From assembly GCA_009917815.1 (NCBI GenBank), contig RGER01000003.1, forward strand, positions 1 through 38,581: a DNA stretch of 38,581 nucleotides, given 5' to 3'. The notes beneath the pieces were generated by a model. The model saw only the letters and a program-made list of their open reading frames with translations, was not told the origin of the DNA and did no database searches. Each line of letters opens with the position of its first letter. The first letter of the stretch is position 1. The position numbers and the translations under genes are program-made. The stretch comes from Actinomycetota bacterium (GTDB taxonomy: Bacteria > Actinomycetota > Actinomycetes > Nanopelagicales > Nanopelagicaceae). Below are positions 8,069 to 17,509 of this stretch, piece by piece.

Positions 8069-9963
8069 GATCGACTCCTTCTGACACGACGAATAATCTG
8101 TGCACTCGCGGCCAGGAGTAAGGCAGCGCCAGCAATCTCCGTCACCAAGATGGCTGCAGGTGGAATGCTCGAGATGGAAATTTGCAGCATGGCAACATCG
8201 CCCACTTGATGATTCGATGCGTCTAAGAGTCTGGCTTCAACGAAAGCTTCACCGGACGAATAGGCCGTGAGAGGTACCAAAATCTGTGAGTGTGATTGCG
8301 CGGGTAAATTCAGATCAATAATTTCTGGTTCTTGAAGGCGCAGTGTTGTGGGTCGCAATTCCAGGTGTACTTCAACCGGCAGCGCGGCATCGTTACTCAC
8401 AGTCAAGGGCACTTTTCCACTGAGGTCTGTCAACGTATAGCGACCAGGAAGAACGCGAACTTGGCGGATCATTTTCTCGGCGCTCTTCAGCGATGATTGC
8501 GCGAAGAGATATCCAGCAAACGGGGCCGCTCGCCAAGCCGTGGCCAAAATAAGAGTTGAGCGAAGCTTGGGTTCAGTAGTGATGAGGTGGGCAGGGGTGG
8601 TGATGGCCCCAAATTGCGTGAGCATTCCTTCAATCTCTGGCAGGAGAGCGGTCGTGCGGGGCTCCAGAAGGGAAATTTTCATAGGGCTGAGTGGGGTGGA
8701 GAGACCAAGAGAGTTGTCGCTAGCGATCTCATTAATAGGTAATTCTCGATCAGCCACCAATGCCTGGCTATAGGTAAGAACTGGCATCCGGTCGGGAATC
8801 ACAATCTGCGGTCGTGAAGTCGTGGGACGTTCGGCAGTGATCATTGCAAGCTGGGCGTAGAAGTGGTTGCTCTGTTCAATCGAAATATTCTTTAAGTACC
8901 CCGACAAAATGTCATCACCAATAAAGAGCTCAACTCCCTTGATTTGAGCTAACGAACTTCGCGTCGCACTCTCTTTGATTGGGGCCGGCGACATTTTTCG
9001 ACTTACGAGGCACTTTGTATATCCCGCACTCTTCAAATACTCGAGTGATTTTGCGGCAAGTATTCCTCCACTCGGCCAAGCGAGATCGCTCTGCACACTT
9101 ACGCCTAGCGCTTGGGCAAGCCGGTTAGCTCCAATTACTTGAAGGTTTGCTAAGTCACTAGGTTTTTTCAAAGAGATAAACGTGGCCAAATCCGGGTCAC
9201 CGTAGGGAGCGGCATAGACATCACGGCCAACAATTGCGCTTCGCAAGCGTGCTAACCACTGCAACGCCGCACTTTTACCCACACCCTCAGTGCCGTCAAG
9301 TAATGTGTATCCCTTACTCATCGCTTCGACACTTTCAATTAACTCAGCATCGATGTACCAAGTAAAGTTTCTTCCCTCAGCCGCCGTTAGCATTCGACCA
9401 AGGCGCCCTTGTGGAAGCAAACTTGTTGCAAGCATGTCGTCAGTAAAGATGCCTTGAATATTTCTGTGAGGGGTATCAAGAATTGGCCATATCCACGAAA
9501 CGGGTGTCGGCACTACACCTTTATTACCTTTGCCGATAAGGAAGAACGGGACCCTGGCAGGTTTGCCTCCTATGGTCGAGATTTCTGCGACAAACCCCTG
9601 TATTTCTAACGATTTTTGAGGGGCATTTGGAATATCTATCAGTACCCGGAGAGGATTATTCTTCTCTAATTCTGCACTGCCACTCTTGGTAGCAACTACT
9701 TGCGTGGCGAGAGAAGGATTCTTTTCGAAGGCAAGCAATTCGCTGCGAGAGGAGAAAACTTTTGGAGCTTGCAATATACGTACAGCCCACGAACGAGCTC
9801 CATCTGGTGAGGTGAGTTCAAGACTGATACTGGCCGAAGAATTTGCACTGGCTTGCGCAATATTGGAAAACGCATAGTTGATGGTAGAGGTGGCTGCTTC
9901 TGCCGGCTGCAGATGAAAGAGGGTAGAGAAAAGGAGTGCGAGAGCGAGCAAGACTCTCTTCAT
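8065..9963 (-). CDS. DUF6049 family membrane-anchored exported protein
   Basis: 632 residues. A signal peptide is clear (residues 1-23, cleavage after PAEA), and one transmembrane helix lies near the C-terminus (AAILVTEIAGAALLLAASAQ) followed by an arginine-rich cytoplasmic tail. Most of the protein is therefore outside the membrane. Its position between a Nudix hydrolase and murJ matches Mycobacterium Rv3909, which belongs to DUF6049. Function is unknown; the fixed linkage to murJ suggests an envelope role (inference). It shares one base with the Nudix stop (TGATG) and 4 nt with murJ, so the three are coupled. Confidence 0.85.
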   Translation of the reverse strand: MKRVLLALALLFSTLFHLQPAEAATSTINYAFSNIAQASANSSASISLELTSPDGARSWAVRILQAPKVFSSRSELLAFEKNPSLATQVVATKSGSAELEKNNPLRVLIDIPNAPQKSLEIQGFVAEISTIGGKPARVPFFLIGKGNKGVVPTPVSWIWPILDTPHRNIQGIFTDDMLATSLLPQGRLGRMLTAAEGRNFTWYIDAELIESVEAMSKGYTLLDGTEGVGKSAALQWLARLRSAIVGRDVYAAPYGDPDLATFISLKKPSDLANLQVIGANRLAQALGVSVQSDLAWPSGGILAAKSLEYLKSAGYTKCLVSRKMSPAPIKESATRSSLAQIKGVELFIGDDILSGYLKNISIEQSNHFYAQLAMITAERPTTSRPQIVIPDRMPVLTYSQALVADRELPINEIASDNSLGLSTPLSPMKISLLEPRTTALLPEIEGMLTQFGAITTPAHLITTEPKLRSTLILATAWRAAPFAGYLFAQSSLKSAEKMIRQVRVLPGRYTLTDLSGKVPLTVSNDAALPVEVHLELRPTTLRLQEPEIIDLNLPAQSHSQILVPLTAYSSGEAFVEARLLDASNHQVGDVAMLQISISSIPPAAILVTEIAGAALLLAASAQIIRRVRRSRS

Positions 9964-10544
9964 CAGATTAATTTCTTGAGATCGCCAAAACTTGCAATGA
10001 GCTTTCGTTCGTCGGAGTAAGCCAAGCGCTTAGATACTTCGCCGAGTGGAAACCAGGCGACTTCATCGACTTCAATTTGTTGGGGTTCTAATGTTCCACC
10101 AGTCATCCGGAAGAGAAAATGATGAACTGTCTTATGAATTCTCTTCCCTTCGGCCATAAACCAGAAATCAATCACACCAAGCGATCGAGTAATCGCACTC
10201 TCAATTCCGGTCTCCTCGGCCACCTCTCGGATAGCAGCATCTTCAGGGGTCTCACCAGATTCAATATGTCCCTTTGGAAGAGACCAGAGCGTACGCCCGC
10301 GTTTATCGTGGCGCCCGATAAGAAGGCCGAGATCTCCGGTGGGATCAATAACTAATCCGCCTGCACTGATCTCTTCGTTGCGTCGACGTGGTTTCTCACG
10401 ACGCTCTTTACTTGTGGGCGTAGTGACGTGTGGGGAGTGAGGTGAGGGTGCCGAAGGTCGCTTCTTTCCCGCTAGGGCGGCTGGAGTGGGGCGTGCCGGC
10501 TGCCCAAAAGGTGGAAGCGCCCCATGCTCGTGCGCGGGGGTCAT
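9963..10544 (-). CDS. Nudix hydrolase (MutT4-like) with proline-rich N-terminal extension
   Basis: 193 residues. The Nudix box GHIESGETPEDAAIREVAEETGIE matches GX5EX7REUXEEXGU in full (shown here as key residues G, E, REVAEE, G), so it should hydrolyse a nucleoside diphosphate-linked substrate. The first ~55 residues are proline- and basic-rich and outside the domain. I chose the ATG at 10544 because longer in-frame versions run into the divergent pcnA coding region, and because a TACGCT hexamer sits 6 nt upstream, the layout of a leaderless mRNA. It is the first gene of the long minus-strand operon. The position matches M. tuberculosis mutT4. The exact substrate is unknown. Confidence 0.87.
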   Translation of the reverse strand: MTPAHEHGALPPFGQPARPTPAALAGKKRPSAPSPHSPHVTTPTSKERREKPRRRNEEISAGGLVIDPTGDLGLLIGRHDKRGRTLWSLPKGHIESGETPEDAAIREVAEETGIESAITRSLGVIDFWFMAEGKRIHKTVHHFLFRMTGGTLEPQQIEVDEVAWFPLGEVSKRLAYSDERKLIASFGDLKKLI

Positions 10545-10550
10545 GGCTAC

Positions 10551-10556
10551 AGCGTA
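10551..10556 (-). promoter_or_regulatory. -10 element of the Nudix-ddl operon (leaderless)
   Basis: TACGCT on the minus strand, exactly 6 nt before the Nudix ATG. No Shine-Dalgarno sequence lies at the usual distance. No convincing -35 is visible. The spacing places the transcription start at or next to the A of the ATG. Confidence 0.6.
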
Positions 10557-10577
10557 ACGAGCCACCCTTCCTACCCC

Positions 10578-10583
10578 TACCCT
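10578..10583 (+). promoter_or_regulatory. -10 element of pcnA (leaderless)
   Basis: TACCCT lies 7 nt before the pcnA ATG, with no Shine-Dalgarno sequence between. The two divergent start codons here are only 46 bp apart, so the two promoters share one short control region. Confidence 0.6.
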
Positions 10584-10590
10584 TGAACTT

Positions 10591-12036
10591 ATGAACTCGC
10601 CGCTCCATGCCGCCGCCGCGCAACTCGCGCTGCACGAACTCGAGCGCCTCGCTCCCGAGGTAGGCGAGTTAGCGAGCCAATTCTCTGCCGCCGGAAGCCC
10701 ATTAGCCCTGGTGGGAGGGTGTGTGCGGGATGCCATCCTGGGACGACTCTCAACGGATTTGGATTTCACCACAGCAGCCCGCCCTGCAGAAATCAAGAAA
10801 GTGCTCCAAGGGTGGTGCGACTCCGTCTGGGAGACCGGAATCGAGTACGGCACGATCTCAGGTGCACGCGGTGACTTGCAGATTGAAATCACCACTTTTC
10901 GAAGCGAGCTCTATGACCCCGAGAGTCGCAAACCACAGGTTGAGTTTGGTGATTCACTCGAAGGCGATTTACGACGACGCGATTTCACTATCAACGCGAT
11001 GGCGTTGGTTCTTGAAGAGAGTGGGGCGCGCTTCGTCGATCCCTTTGACGGAGTCTCTGCGCTTAATGAGAAACGACTCTCCACCCCAGGTACTCCAGAA
11101 GAATCTTTCTCCGATGACCCACTTCGCATAATGCGCGCCATCCGATTTGCTGCACAACTTGGCGTTACTCCTGATCCGGAAGTGCTCAAAGCGATTGAAG
11201 TAATGAAGGATCGCCTCTCTATTATTTCAGCTGAACGCATCAGGGAGGAGTTCAACAAACTTCTCATGTCTGCACAACCTCGGGTTGGCTTGAGTTTGAT
11301 GGTTTCCACCGGTGTTGCTGATTATGTAATTCCTGAATTACCTAAATTGAAATTAGAAATTGATGAGCACCATCGCCATAAAGATGTTTATGAACATTCA
11401 CTCATCGTTTTAGAGCAAGCGATCGGTATGGAGCATCGTTTAGGTGGTCCTAATCTTGTGATTCGGCTAGCGGCGCTTTTGCACGATATCGGTAAGCCTA
11501 AAACTAGAGCGCTGATACCTGGAGGTGGTGTTTCCTTCCATCACCACGAAGTAGTTGGAGCGCATCTAGCAAAATCTCGACTTAAGGCGATGCGATATAG
11601 CAACGAGATCGTGAATGATGTAACGACTCTTGTCGAATTGCATTTACGTTTTCACGGGTATGGCAGTGGCGAGTGGACCGATAGTGCTGTCAGACGATAT
11701 GTACGTGATGCTGAACATTTACTCGTTCATTTGCATGTCTTGACACGCTCTGATTGCACTACTCGTAATGCACGTAAAGCTGCCACCCTCGCTGCGACAT
11801 ATGATGACCTCGAGGCGCGGATTGCCCGCTTGGCCGAAGAAGAGGAGCTCGCTTCATTGCGACCTGATTTAGACGGCAATGAAATTATGGAGATTTTAGG
11901 ATTAAAACCTTCACGATTAGTGGGCGCGGCCTATGACTATCTCATGGAGTTACGACTCGATCGCGGACCGCTTGGGCGTGACCTCGCTATTGAAGAACTT
12001 AAGAAGTGGTGGATGGAGAATCAACCGAATCAGTGA
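10591..12036 (+). CDS. pcnA: CCA tRNA nucleotidyltransferase with HD domain
   Basis: Adds or repairs the 3' CCA of tRNAs. 481 residues. The class II nucleotidyltransferase head has LVGGCVRDAILG (41-51) and the metal-binding DLD at 56-58. RRDFTINAMAL and the RNA-binding domain follow (DDPLRIMRAIRFAAQLG). A C-terminal HD domain includes H298-D299 in AALLHDIGKPKTR and the preceding EHHRHKDVYEHS. The family and position next to the Nudix gene match actinobacterial PcnA. Its last 38 nt overlap the convergent MFS gene on the other strand. Confidence 0.95.
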   Translation: MNSPLHAAAAQLALHELERLAPEVGELASQFSAAGSPLALVGGCVRDAILGRLSTDLDFTTAARPAEIKKVLQGWCDSVWETGIEYGTISGARGDLQIEITTFRSELYDPESRKPQVEFGDSLEGDLRRRDFTINAMALVLEESGARFVDPFDGVSALNEKRLSTPGTPEESFSDDPLRIMRAIRFAAQLGVTPDPEVLKAIEVMKDRLSIISAERIREEFNKLLMSAQPRVGLSLMVSTGVADYVIPELPKLKLEIDEHHRHKDVYEHSLIVLEQAIGMEHRLGGPNLVIRLAALLHDIGKPKTRALIPGGGVSFHHHEVVGAHLAKSRLKAMRYSNEIVNDVTTLVELHLRFHGYGSGEWTDSAVRRYVRDAEHLLVHLHVLTRSDCTTRNARKAATLAATYDDLEARIARLAEEEELASLRPDLDGNEIMEILGLKPSRLVGAAYDYLMELRLDRGPLGRDLAIEELKKWWMENQPNQ

Positions 12037-13300
12037 TTGGTTTACTCAATCCTCTCAGCAGAAAAGCCATGAGCAAGTAGGAAAAGACCACGATAAGTGG
12101 GAGTAAGAGGGATCTGCCGGATTTCGGCACGATGAGTGCAGCCAATCCAGCACCAGAGACGATCGCCGCATTGACGAGAACGTCATAGACAGAGAAGACC
12201 CGACCTCGAAACTCATCGGCAATACTTCCTTGCACAAGCGCATCACACGTCACTTTCACTGACTGCCCAAATCCAGCGACTGAGAATGCGGCAATTGCCA
12301 ACATAATATGTGAACCCCAAATGAATACCGGGACTAGCGCTGCGCTGAGAACCAGAGCGATACGAATCCAACGGTGGCGTCCTAATCGACGAGCAGCCCA
12401 AGGGGCAATTACTGCGCCACAGAAGACGCCCACTCCTGAGGCCGTCACAAGTTGTACTAACCCCGCCAAACCAGCATCGGGATTATTGGGATTATGAAAA
12501 GTATTTCGCTCCAAGAGCAGGCAGGTAACTACTAGCGCCGTAATACCACCGCGCTGGATTGCCACCGCGATCATGCCAAGCGCTGCATCTCGATGAAGGC
12601 GAAGGTGAGCTAATCCCAGCTTCAAGTCCGTGATGCCTGCAATCACTACACCGACAGACTTTGCTTGAACTAACTCGTGCTCCGTCGGGCCAAGCTCATT
12701 GCGCCTTAAGCGCAATGAAAGCAGAGCTGAAATCAAATATCCGAGCGCAGCCACAGCTACCAATATCGAGTCAGCCCAAGTCAACGTTTCAAATCGCTCA
12801 AGAAAAGCCCGGAGGCCGTAACCGAGTCCGCCACCGAGAACGATGGCAATAGAACCACCCGTGACAGCGATGGCGTTTGACTCAATTAATTTCGTACGAT
12901 CAATAACTCGCGGTAGACCCGCAGATAAGCCAGCCAGAATAAGGCGATTAGCGCCGAATGAGAAGAGAACTACCACAACGAGGAGTAGGTCACTCTTGCC
13001 GCGAGTGGTTACTAGGGCGACTAGAAGTAAATCGATGGCTCTAAAGGTGTTGGCAAAGAAAATAATCTGTCGACGCGGGAAACGATCCAGGATTGTTCCC
13101 ACAAATGGGCCAAGGAACGAGTAAGGCAGAAGCATGATCGCAAAAGCAGTCGCCGCAGATCCCGCTGTAGCCTGCTTCTCAGGTGAAAAGAGTACAAACG
13201 AAGCTAAGGCGGTTTGGTAAAGCCCATCCATACCCTGCGAAATCCAACGAACGGCGAGCAATCTTCTAAATCGCGCGCCGTTCGTTGTTACGAATGCCAT
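11999..13300 (-). CDS. MFS transporter
   Basis: 433 residues with about 12 hydrophobic segments. The loop TILDRFPRRQIIFFANTFRA is the major-facilitator motif A-like loop between helices 2 and 3 (D, R/K pattern). GSIADEFRGRVFSVYDVL in the second half resembles the symmetrical loop of the MFS_3/enterobactin-exporter-like group. Substrate cannot be inferred; export of a small molecule is the usual role in this group. It starts 13 nt after ino1, so it is probably the third gene of the padR-ino1 operon, although I see no strong ribosome-binding site. Its 3' end overlaps pcnA by 38 nt in antisense. Confidence 0.85.
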   Translation of the reverse strand: MAFVTTNGARFRRLLAVRWISQGMDGLYQTALASFVLFSPEKQATAGSAATAFAIMLLPYSFLGPFVGTILDRFPRRQIIFFANTFRAIDLLLVALVTTRGKSDLLLVVVVLFSFGANRLILAGLSAGLPRVIDRTKLIESNAIAVTGGSIAIVLGGGLGYGLRAFLERFETLTWADSILVAVAALGYLISALLSLRLRRNELGPTEHELVQAKSVGVVIAGITDLKLGLAHLRLHRDAALGMIAVAIQRGGITALVVTCLLLERNTFHNPNNPDAGLAGLVQLVTASGVGVFCGAVIAPWAARRLGRHRWIRIALVLSAALVPVFIWGSHIMLAIAAFSVAGFGQSVKVTCDALVQGSIADEFRGRVFSVYDVLVNAAIVSGAGLAALIVPKSGRSLLLPLIVVFSYLLMAFLLRGLSKPITDSVDSPSTTS

Positions 13301-13313
13301 CTGTAAGTAGGAA

Positions 13314-14393
13314 TTAGCGCTCGATTGTTCCGGCGATGAAGTTCTCTACAGCATCATGGGCTTCGCTATCGGAGTACTGCACCGGAGGAGACTTCATGAA
13401 GTATGAAGCGGCGGAGAGGATTGGTCCACCTATCCCACGATCAAGAGCGATCTTGGCGCATCGGATTGCGTCGATGATCACACCCGCTGAGTTGGGTGAA
13501 TCCCATACTTCGAGCTTGTACTCGAGGTTGAGCGGTACATCGCCGAATGCGCGACCTTCGAGGCGCACATAGGCCCACTTACGGTCATCGAGCCAAGAGA
13601 CATAGTCAGATGGTCCGATGTGTACGTTGCCCTTGCCCATATCGTGTGAGAGTTGCGAGGTTACTGATTGTGTCTTAGAAATCTTCTTTGATTCCAAGCG
13701 ATCGCGCTCCAACATATTCATGAAGTCCATGTTGCCGCCGACGTTGAGTTGAAGTGTGCGATCGAGGATGACTCCACGATCTTCGAAAAGCTTAGCTAGC
13801 ACGCGGTGGGTGATGGTGGCACCGACCTGGCTCTTGATGTCATCACCAATGATAGGAACACCAGCTGCAGTGAACTTGTCAGCCCACTCCTTGGTGCCTG
13901 CGATGAAGACAGGTAGGGCGTTCACGAAAGCGACGCCTGCATCGATGGCACATTGCGCATAGAAGCGTGCAGCATCTTCGGATCCCACAGGGAGGTAGCA
14001 GACGAGAACGTCTGCTTTAGATTCCTTCAGCGCGGCAACCACATCAACTGGTTGCGCATCTGACTCTTCGATCATTTCGCGGTAGTACCTACCAAGACCG
14101 TCAAAGGTGTGACCGCGTTGCACTGAGACACCTGTAGGTGCAACATCGGCGATTTTGATGGTGTTGTTCTGGCTTGAGCTGATTGCATCAGCGAGATCGA
14201 ACCCGACTTTCTTGGCATCGACGTCGAAGGCCGCAACAAACTTCACGTCGCGAACGTGGTACTCCCCGATCATCACGTGCATGAGGCCAGGAACGCGATG
14301 GTCTGGGCTCGCATCCTTGTAGTACTCGACACCTTGTACGAGTGAGGAAGCACAATTACCTACACCAACGATTGCCACGCGAATCTCGCTCAT
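13314..14393 (-). CDS. ino1: Inositol-3-phosphate synthase
   Basis: Converts glucose 6-phosphate to myo-inositol 3-phosphate using NAD, feeding mycothiol and phosphatidylinositol synthesis in actinobacteria. 359 residues with this start. N-terminal NAD-binding [38 protein letters not shown] and [14 protein letters not shown] are conserved Ino1 segments. A longer in-frame reading exists, but the ATG at 14393 is preceded by a good GAGGAG ribosome-binding site and gives the canonical [13 protein letters not shown] start. That ATG overlaps the padR stop by 4 nt (ATGA). The padR-ino1 pair is conserved in Mycobacterium and Streptomyces. Confidence 0.95.
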   Translation of the reverse strand: MSEIRVAIVGVGNCASSLVQGVEYYKDASPDHRVPGLMHVMIGEYHVRDVKFVAAFDVDAKKVGFDLADAISSSQNNTIKIADVAPTGVSVQRGHTFDGLGRYYREMIEESDAQPVDVVAALKESKADVLVCYLPVGSEDAARFYAQCAIDAGVAFVNALPVFIAGTKEWADKFTAAGVPIIGDDIKSQVGATITHRVLAKLFEDRGVILDRTLQLNVGGNMDFMNMLERDRLESKKISKTQSVTSQLSHDMGKGNVHIGPSDYVSWLDDRKWAYVRLEGRAFGDVPLNLEYKLEVWDSPNSAGVIIDAIRCAKIALDRGIGGPILSAASYFMKSPPVQYSDSEAHDAVENFIAGTIER

Positions 14394-14935
14394 GGCTTCT
14401 CCTCTTCTATTAACTCGGAAAGCCAACGAACTTCTCGCTCGACAGCTTCTTCACTATGTTTCTGTAACTCCAGCGTCCATACATCTACTCGTTCACGCCC
14501 ACGTGCCATGGATTCACGTAGGTTTTCTAAACGCTCTTCTAAACGGTGTTTACGACCTTCTAAAATACGAACTCGGACTTTCTGTTCGGTATCTCCAAAG
14601 AGTGCAACCCGAAGTGGAAAGGCATCGTCTTCCCACGCATTTGGCCCGGCCTGTCCAAGTAAGTCGCTGAGTCGCTCTTTGCCATCTGCAGTGAGGCGAT
14701 AGACGATGCGCGCGCGAGGGTTTGCTCCTCGCGGAAGCGTCCCCGTGCTATCACTTTCGAGGTATCCCAGGGAGGTCAGTTCGACAAGGGCGGGATAGAG
14801 CGATCCAAAAGAGAGGGTGCGGACGGCCCCCAGGAGAGCTACCGCCCGGCGGCGCAATTCATAGCCGTGGGCTTCGCCATTGCTGAGGGCACCGAGGATG
14901 GCAAGTTCAAGAACCTGCTTCTTCTTCGTGGCCAC
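14390..14935 (-). CDS. PadR-family transcriptional regulator
   Basis: 181 residues. The N-terminal winged helix [22 protein letters not shown] and [20 protein letters not shown] is the PadR domain (about 7-90). The C-terminal half is helical and charged, the PadR-C/Vir_AT part used for dimerisation. It starts with GTG at 14935 behind a strong GAGGAGG site. It is cotranscribed with ino1 (4-nt overlap), so it probably controls inositol synthesis and itself. A perfect 8+1+8 palindrome 34 bp upstream is the likely binding site. The ligand is unknown. Confidence 0.9.
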   Translation of the reverse strand: MATKKKQVLELAILGALSNGEAHGYELRRRAVALLGAVRTLSFGSLYPALVELTSLGYLESDSTGTLPRGANPRARIVYRLTADGKERLSDLLGQAGPNAWEDDAFPLRVALFGDTEQKVRVRILEGRKHRLEERLENLRESMARGRERVDVWTLELQKHSEEAVEREVRWLSELIEEEKP

Positions 14936-14968
14936 TCCGCCTCCTCACGCGCACAAATTGATATCCGT

Positions 14969-14985
14969 TATATCGATTCGATATA
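14969..14985. promoter_or_regulatory. Palindromic operator candidate upstream of padR-ino1
   Basis: TATATCGATTCGATATA: two perfect 8-bp arms around one central base. On the minus strand a -10-like TATAAC (14967-14972) overlaps it, so a bound regulator would block the promoter. A second short palindrome GATATC lies beside it at 14960-14965. Autoregulation by the adjacent PadR protein is the simplest reading (inference). Confidence 0.6.
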
Positions 14986-15088
14986 TCCAAACTCTAGGCA
15001 GTAGGCGTGGGGAGCGCAAATTATGGGCGCCCTGGGGCGGCGCACCCCCTTTACCTACCCCTCTCAGGAAAGTCATCTGATTGGGTCT

Positions 15089-15094
15089 TACGCT
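15089..15094 (+). promoter_or_regulatory. -10 element of the DUF5318-PBP operon (leaderless)
   Basis: TACGCT, 6 nt before the ATG at 15101 and identical to the hexamer before the Nudix gene. There is no Shine-Dalgarno sequence. No -35 match is evident. Confidence 0.58.
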
Positions 15095-15100
15095 TAGAAC

Positions 15101-15535
15101 ATGTCACGCTCCCCCGCCCGGATCGCGACCTCCCCGCTATTGATCCCGAAGAGCGCCCGCGAGGTCATCGATTACGCACTCGATCGGCGCGCAAAGCTCC
15201 GCGAGCTCTTTGGTGGCTTTTCGAGTCTCGATGCTGACCCTTACTTACTTCGAGCGGCCAAGCACCACGGCCTCGTCAGTGACCGGAAGTGCCCGGTCTG
15301 CCGAAAAGAAGACCTCTTTGAATTGCGCTACACCTTCGGAGATTTACTTGGACAGTATTCGGGTCGGATAAAAAGCCACGAAGAGATAGAAGAGATGAGC
15401 CAGCAGGTGGGCGAGTTTCAGGTCTACATTGTGGAGGTCTGCGTTAAATGTAGTTGGAATCACCTGATCGCTTCCTATGTGATGGGTGATGGCATCCCAA
15501 GAGCAATCCCCCGACGATTGCCTACATATGAATAG
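15101..15535 (+). CDS. DUF5318 family zinc-ribbon-like protein
   Basis: 144 residues, cytoplasmic, function unknown. Two CxxC pairs are visible: C64/C67 in KCPVCRKE and C114/C117 in EVCVKCSWNH, which could form one zinc ribbon. The fixed location directly upstream of the class A PBP gene is shared by Mycobacterium and Streptomyces, as far as I recall. It begins with ATG behind a TACGCT hexamer, suggesting a leaderless transcript. PBP starts 39 nt downstream, so the two are probably cotranscribed. Confidence 0.85.
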   Translation: MSRSPARIATSPLLIPKSAREVIDYALDRRAKLRELFGGFSSLDADPYLLRAAKHHGLVSDRKCPVCRKEDLFELRYTFGDLLGQYSGRIKSHEEIEEMSQQVGEFQVYIVEVCVKCSWNHLIASYVMGDGIPRAIPRRLPTYE

Positions 15536-15574
15536 CCGAGAGTATGAATAATCCAGATCGAGTAGGAGAGTGAA

Positions 15575-17509
15575 GTGAGACCATCACCGCTTCGGCTCAT
15601 CATTCGATGGGGACTCCTGCTCTTTGGCTTCTTTGCGCTCGCGGGTCTTGCCACTTTGCTCTTTGCATACTTCACCGTCAAGATTCCTGATCCCAATCAA
15701 TTCACCACAGGCCAAGCAACCATCATTCAGTACGCCGATGGCAGCGAAATTGGTCGCTTAGGCGCACAGAACCGTGTGAGTGTTCCACTCGCCAAAATGC
15801 CGATTGAATTGCGACGCGCAGTGCTCGCTGCGGAGAACAAGAGTTTCTATACCGATCATGCAATTAGCCCTACTGGAATTTTGCGCGCGGTGTATTACAA
15901 CTTGCGTGGTGGATCGTTACAGGGAGGGTCCACCATCACCCAGCAATATGCCAAGACCGCTTTTCTCACTCCTGAAAGAACGATAAAGAGAAAAGTGAAA
16001 GAATTAGTGATCTCTATTAAGCTTGAGAACACGCTCTCTAAGGATCAAATTCTCGAGAATTACCTCAATACCATTTACTTTGGTCGCGGAGCGTATGGCG
16101 TAGAAGCGGCTGCTCGACAGTACTTTGGCCGTGATGTTGACCAACTCACATTGTCACAATCTGCCGTATTAGCAAGCGTTCTACGCTCCCCTGGATATTA
16201 CGATCCACAATATGGCAGCGGAAATAAGAAGCGCCTAGCGGGCCGTTTTGACTATGTCATCAAGAATATGGTGAGCTCAAAATGGATTACGCCAGCGCAA
16301 GCAGCGAAAGCCAAAGTCCCCACTATCAAGGATCCGATTACCGGTGGAGAATTTGCCGGTCCCACGGGTTATCTCTTAATGACAATCAAAAGTGAACTAG
16401 CAAAACTTGGATTCACTGAAGATCAATTACTCGTTGGCGGCCTGAGAGTGAAAACAACTTTCGAACGAGACGCTCAACAAGCCGCTGTTGACGCCGTAGA
16501 TTCTCAAGCACCAAAGAAGGCGCCGGCGGATCTTCATATTGGTTTGGCATCTGTGCGGCCTGGTACCGGTGAAGTAGTCGCAATGTACGGCGGTAAGGAT
16601 TACTTAGTTCGCCAACTCAATGATGCGACACAAGGCATCGCGATGGCCGGTTCGACTTTTAAACCATTTGCCTTAATCGCTGGGCTTGAGGCAGGCATTG
16701 GGCTAGATACGGTGTGGAATGGCGATTCTCCTCAAATTTATGACGTTGATGGCAAGCCCTACGAAGTGGGTAATTATGGGAATAAGTCGTTTGGCGAAAT
16801 CACGCTCTTGAAAGCCACTGCCAACTCAGTCAATACCGTTTATGTCCCACTAGGGATTCAAGTGGGTCCCGATAAAGTTGTGGAAGTAGCGCGTCGGGCA
16901 GGAATTCCCACCTCAGTAGCGATGATGCCCACACCTTCAGTGGTGCTTGGGCCAGCCAGCCCACATGTTCTCGATGTGGCCGCGGCGTATGCCACTTTTG
17001 CGGCGCAAGGCGTCTATGCCAAGCCCTATTTCATTTCTACGGTCTCCGGGCGCAATGGTGGTGTGCTCTTTGAAGCTAAGCCCCAAGGAGAGCAAGTCTT
17101 TAGTGCAGATGTAATGGCTGATGTTACGACCGCACTTCAAGCAGTCGTCAAAGTGGGCTCTGGTTTTGAAGCTAAGAAATTGAAGCGGCCTGCCGCAGGG
17201 AAAACGGGTACGAGCCAAGAGAATGCCTCGGCATGGTTTAGCGGATTCACGCCACAACTAGCTACCTCAGTCTCCTTCTTCCGAGACGATGCCACCAAGA
17301 CGCTGCACGGTATTGGCGGTCTCACCTCGGTAACAGGTGGGTCATTCCCCGCCAGAATCTGGACCAAGTACATGTTGGGTGCGCTCAAAGGTCAACCCGT
17401 TTTGCAATTCCCCGAACCTGCAAAGATCACTGGTACTGAGCCGGTGCTTCCACAGATGTATGACACCACGGAAAGCTCCACTGCTGCTGTCGTTCAGGCC
17501 GTACGTTAA
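15575..17509 (+). CDS. ponA: Class A penicillin-binding protein (transglycosylase/transpeptidase)
   Basis: Bifunctional peptidoglycan synthase, 644 residues, anchored by one N-terminal membrane helix (about 8-33). The glycosyltransferase domain has the catalytic E87 in AAENKSFYTDHA and GGSTITQQYAK. The transpeptidase domain has the SxxK serine S360 (GSTFKPF), SVN at 418-420 and KTGT at 543-546. The GTG start at 15575 is preceded by AGGAG 8 nt upstream. The C-terminus lacks the long proline-rich or PASTA tail found in some actinobacterial PBPs. Its TAA stop is interlocked with the stop of the convergent gene (shared TTAA). Confidence 0.95.
   Translation: MRPSPLRLIIRWGLLLFGFFALAGLATLLFAYFTVKIPDPNQFTTGQATIIQYADGSEIGRLGAQNRVSVPLAKMPIELRRAVLAAENKSFYTDHAISPTGILRAVYYNLRGGSLQGGSTITQQYAKTAFLTPERTIKRKVKELVISIKLENTLSKDQILENYLNTIYFGRGAYGVEAAARQYFGRDVDQLTLSQSAVLASVLRSPGYYDPQYGSGNKKRLAGRFDYVIKNMVSSKWITPAQAAKAKVPTIKDPITGGEFAGPTGYLLMTIKSELAKLGFTEDQLLVGGLRVKTTFERDAQQAAVDAVDSQAPKKAPADLHIGLASVRPGTGEVVAMYGGKDYLVRQLNDATQGIAMAGSTFKPFALIAGLEAGIGLDTVWNGDSPQIYDVDGKPYEVGNYGNKSFGEITLLKATANSVNTVYVPLGIQVGPDKVVEVARRAGIPTSVAMMPTPSVVLGPASPHVLDVAAAYATFAAQGVYAKPYFISTVSGRNGGVLFEAKPQGEQVFSADVMADVTTALQAVVKVGSGFEAKKLKRPAAGKTGTSQENASAWFSGFTPQLATSVSFFRDDATKTLHGIGGLTSVTGGSFPARIWTKYMLGALKGQPVLQFPEPAKITGTEPVLPQMYDTTESSTAAVVQAVR

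Noticed and set aside
10545-10895. N-terminal extension of the Nudix reading frame beyond 10544
   Set aside because: It overlaps the start of pcnA and shows no family similarity; the leaderless-type start at 10544 explains the gene.
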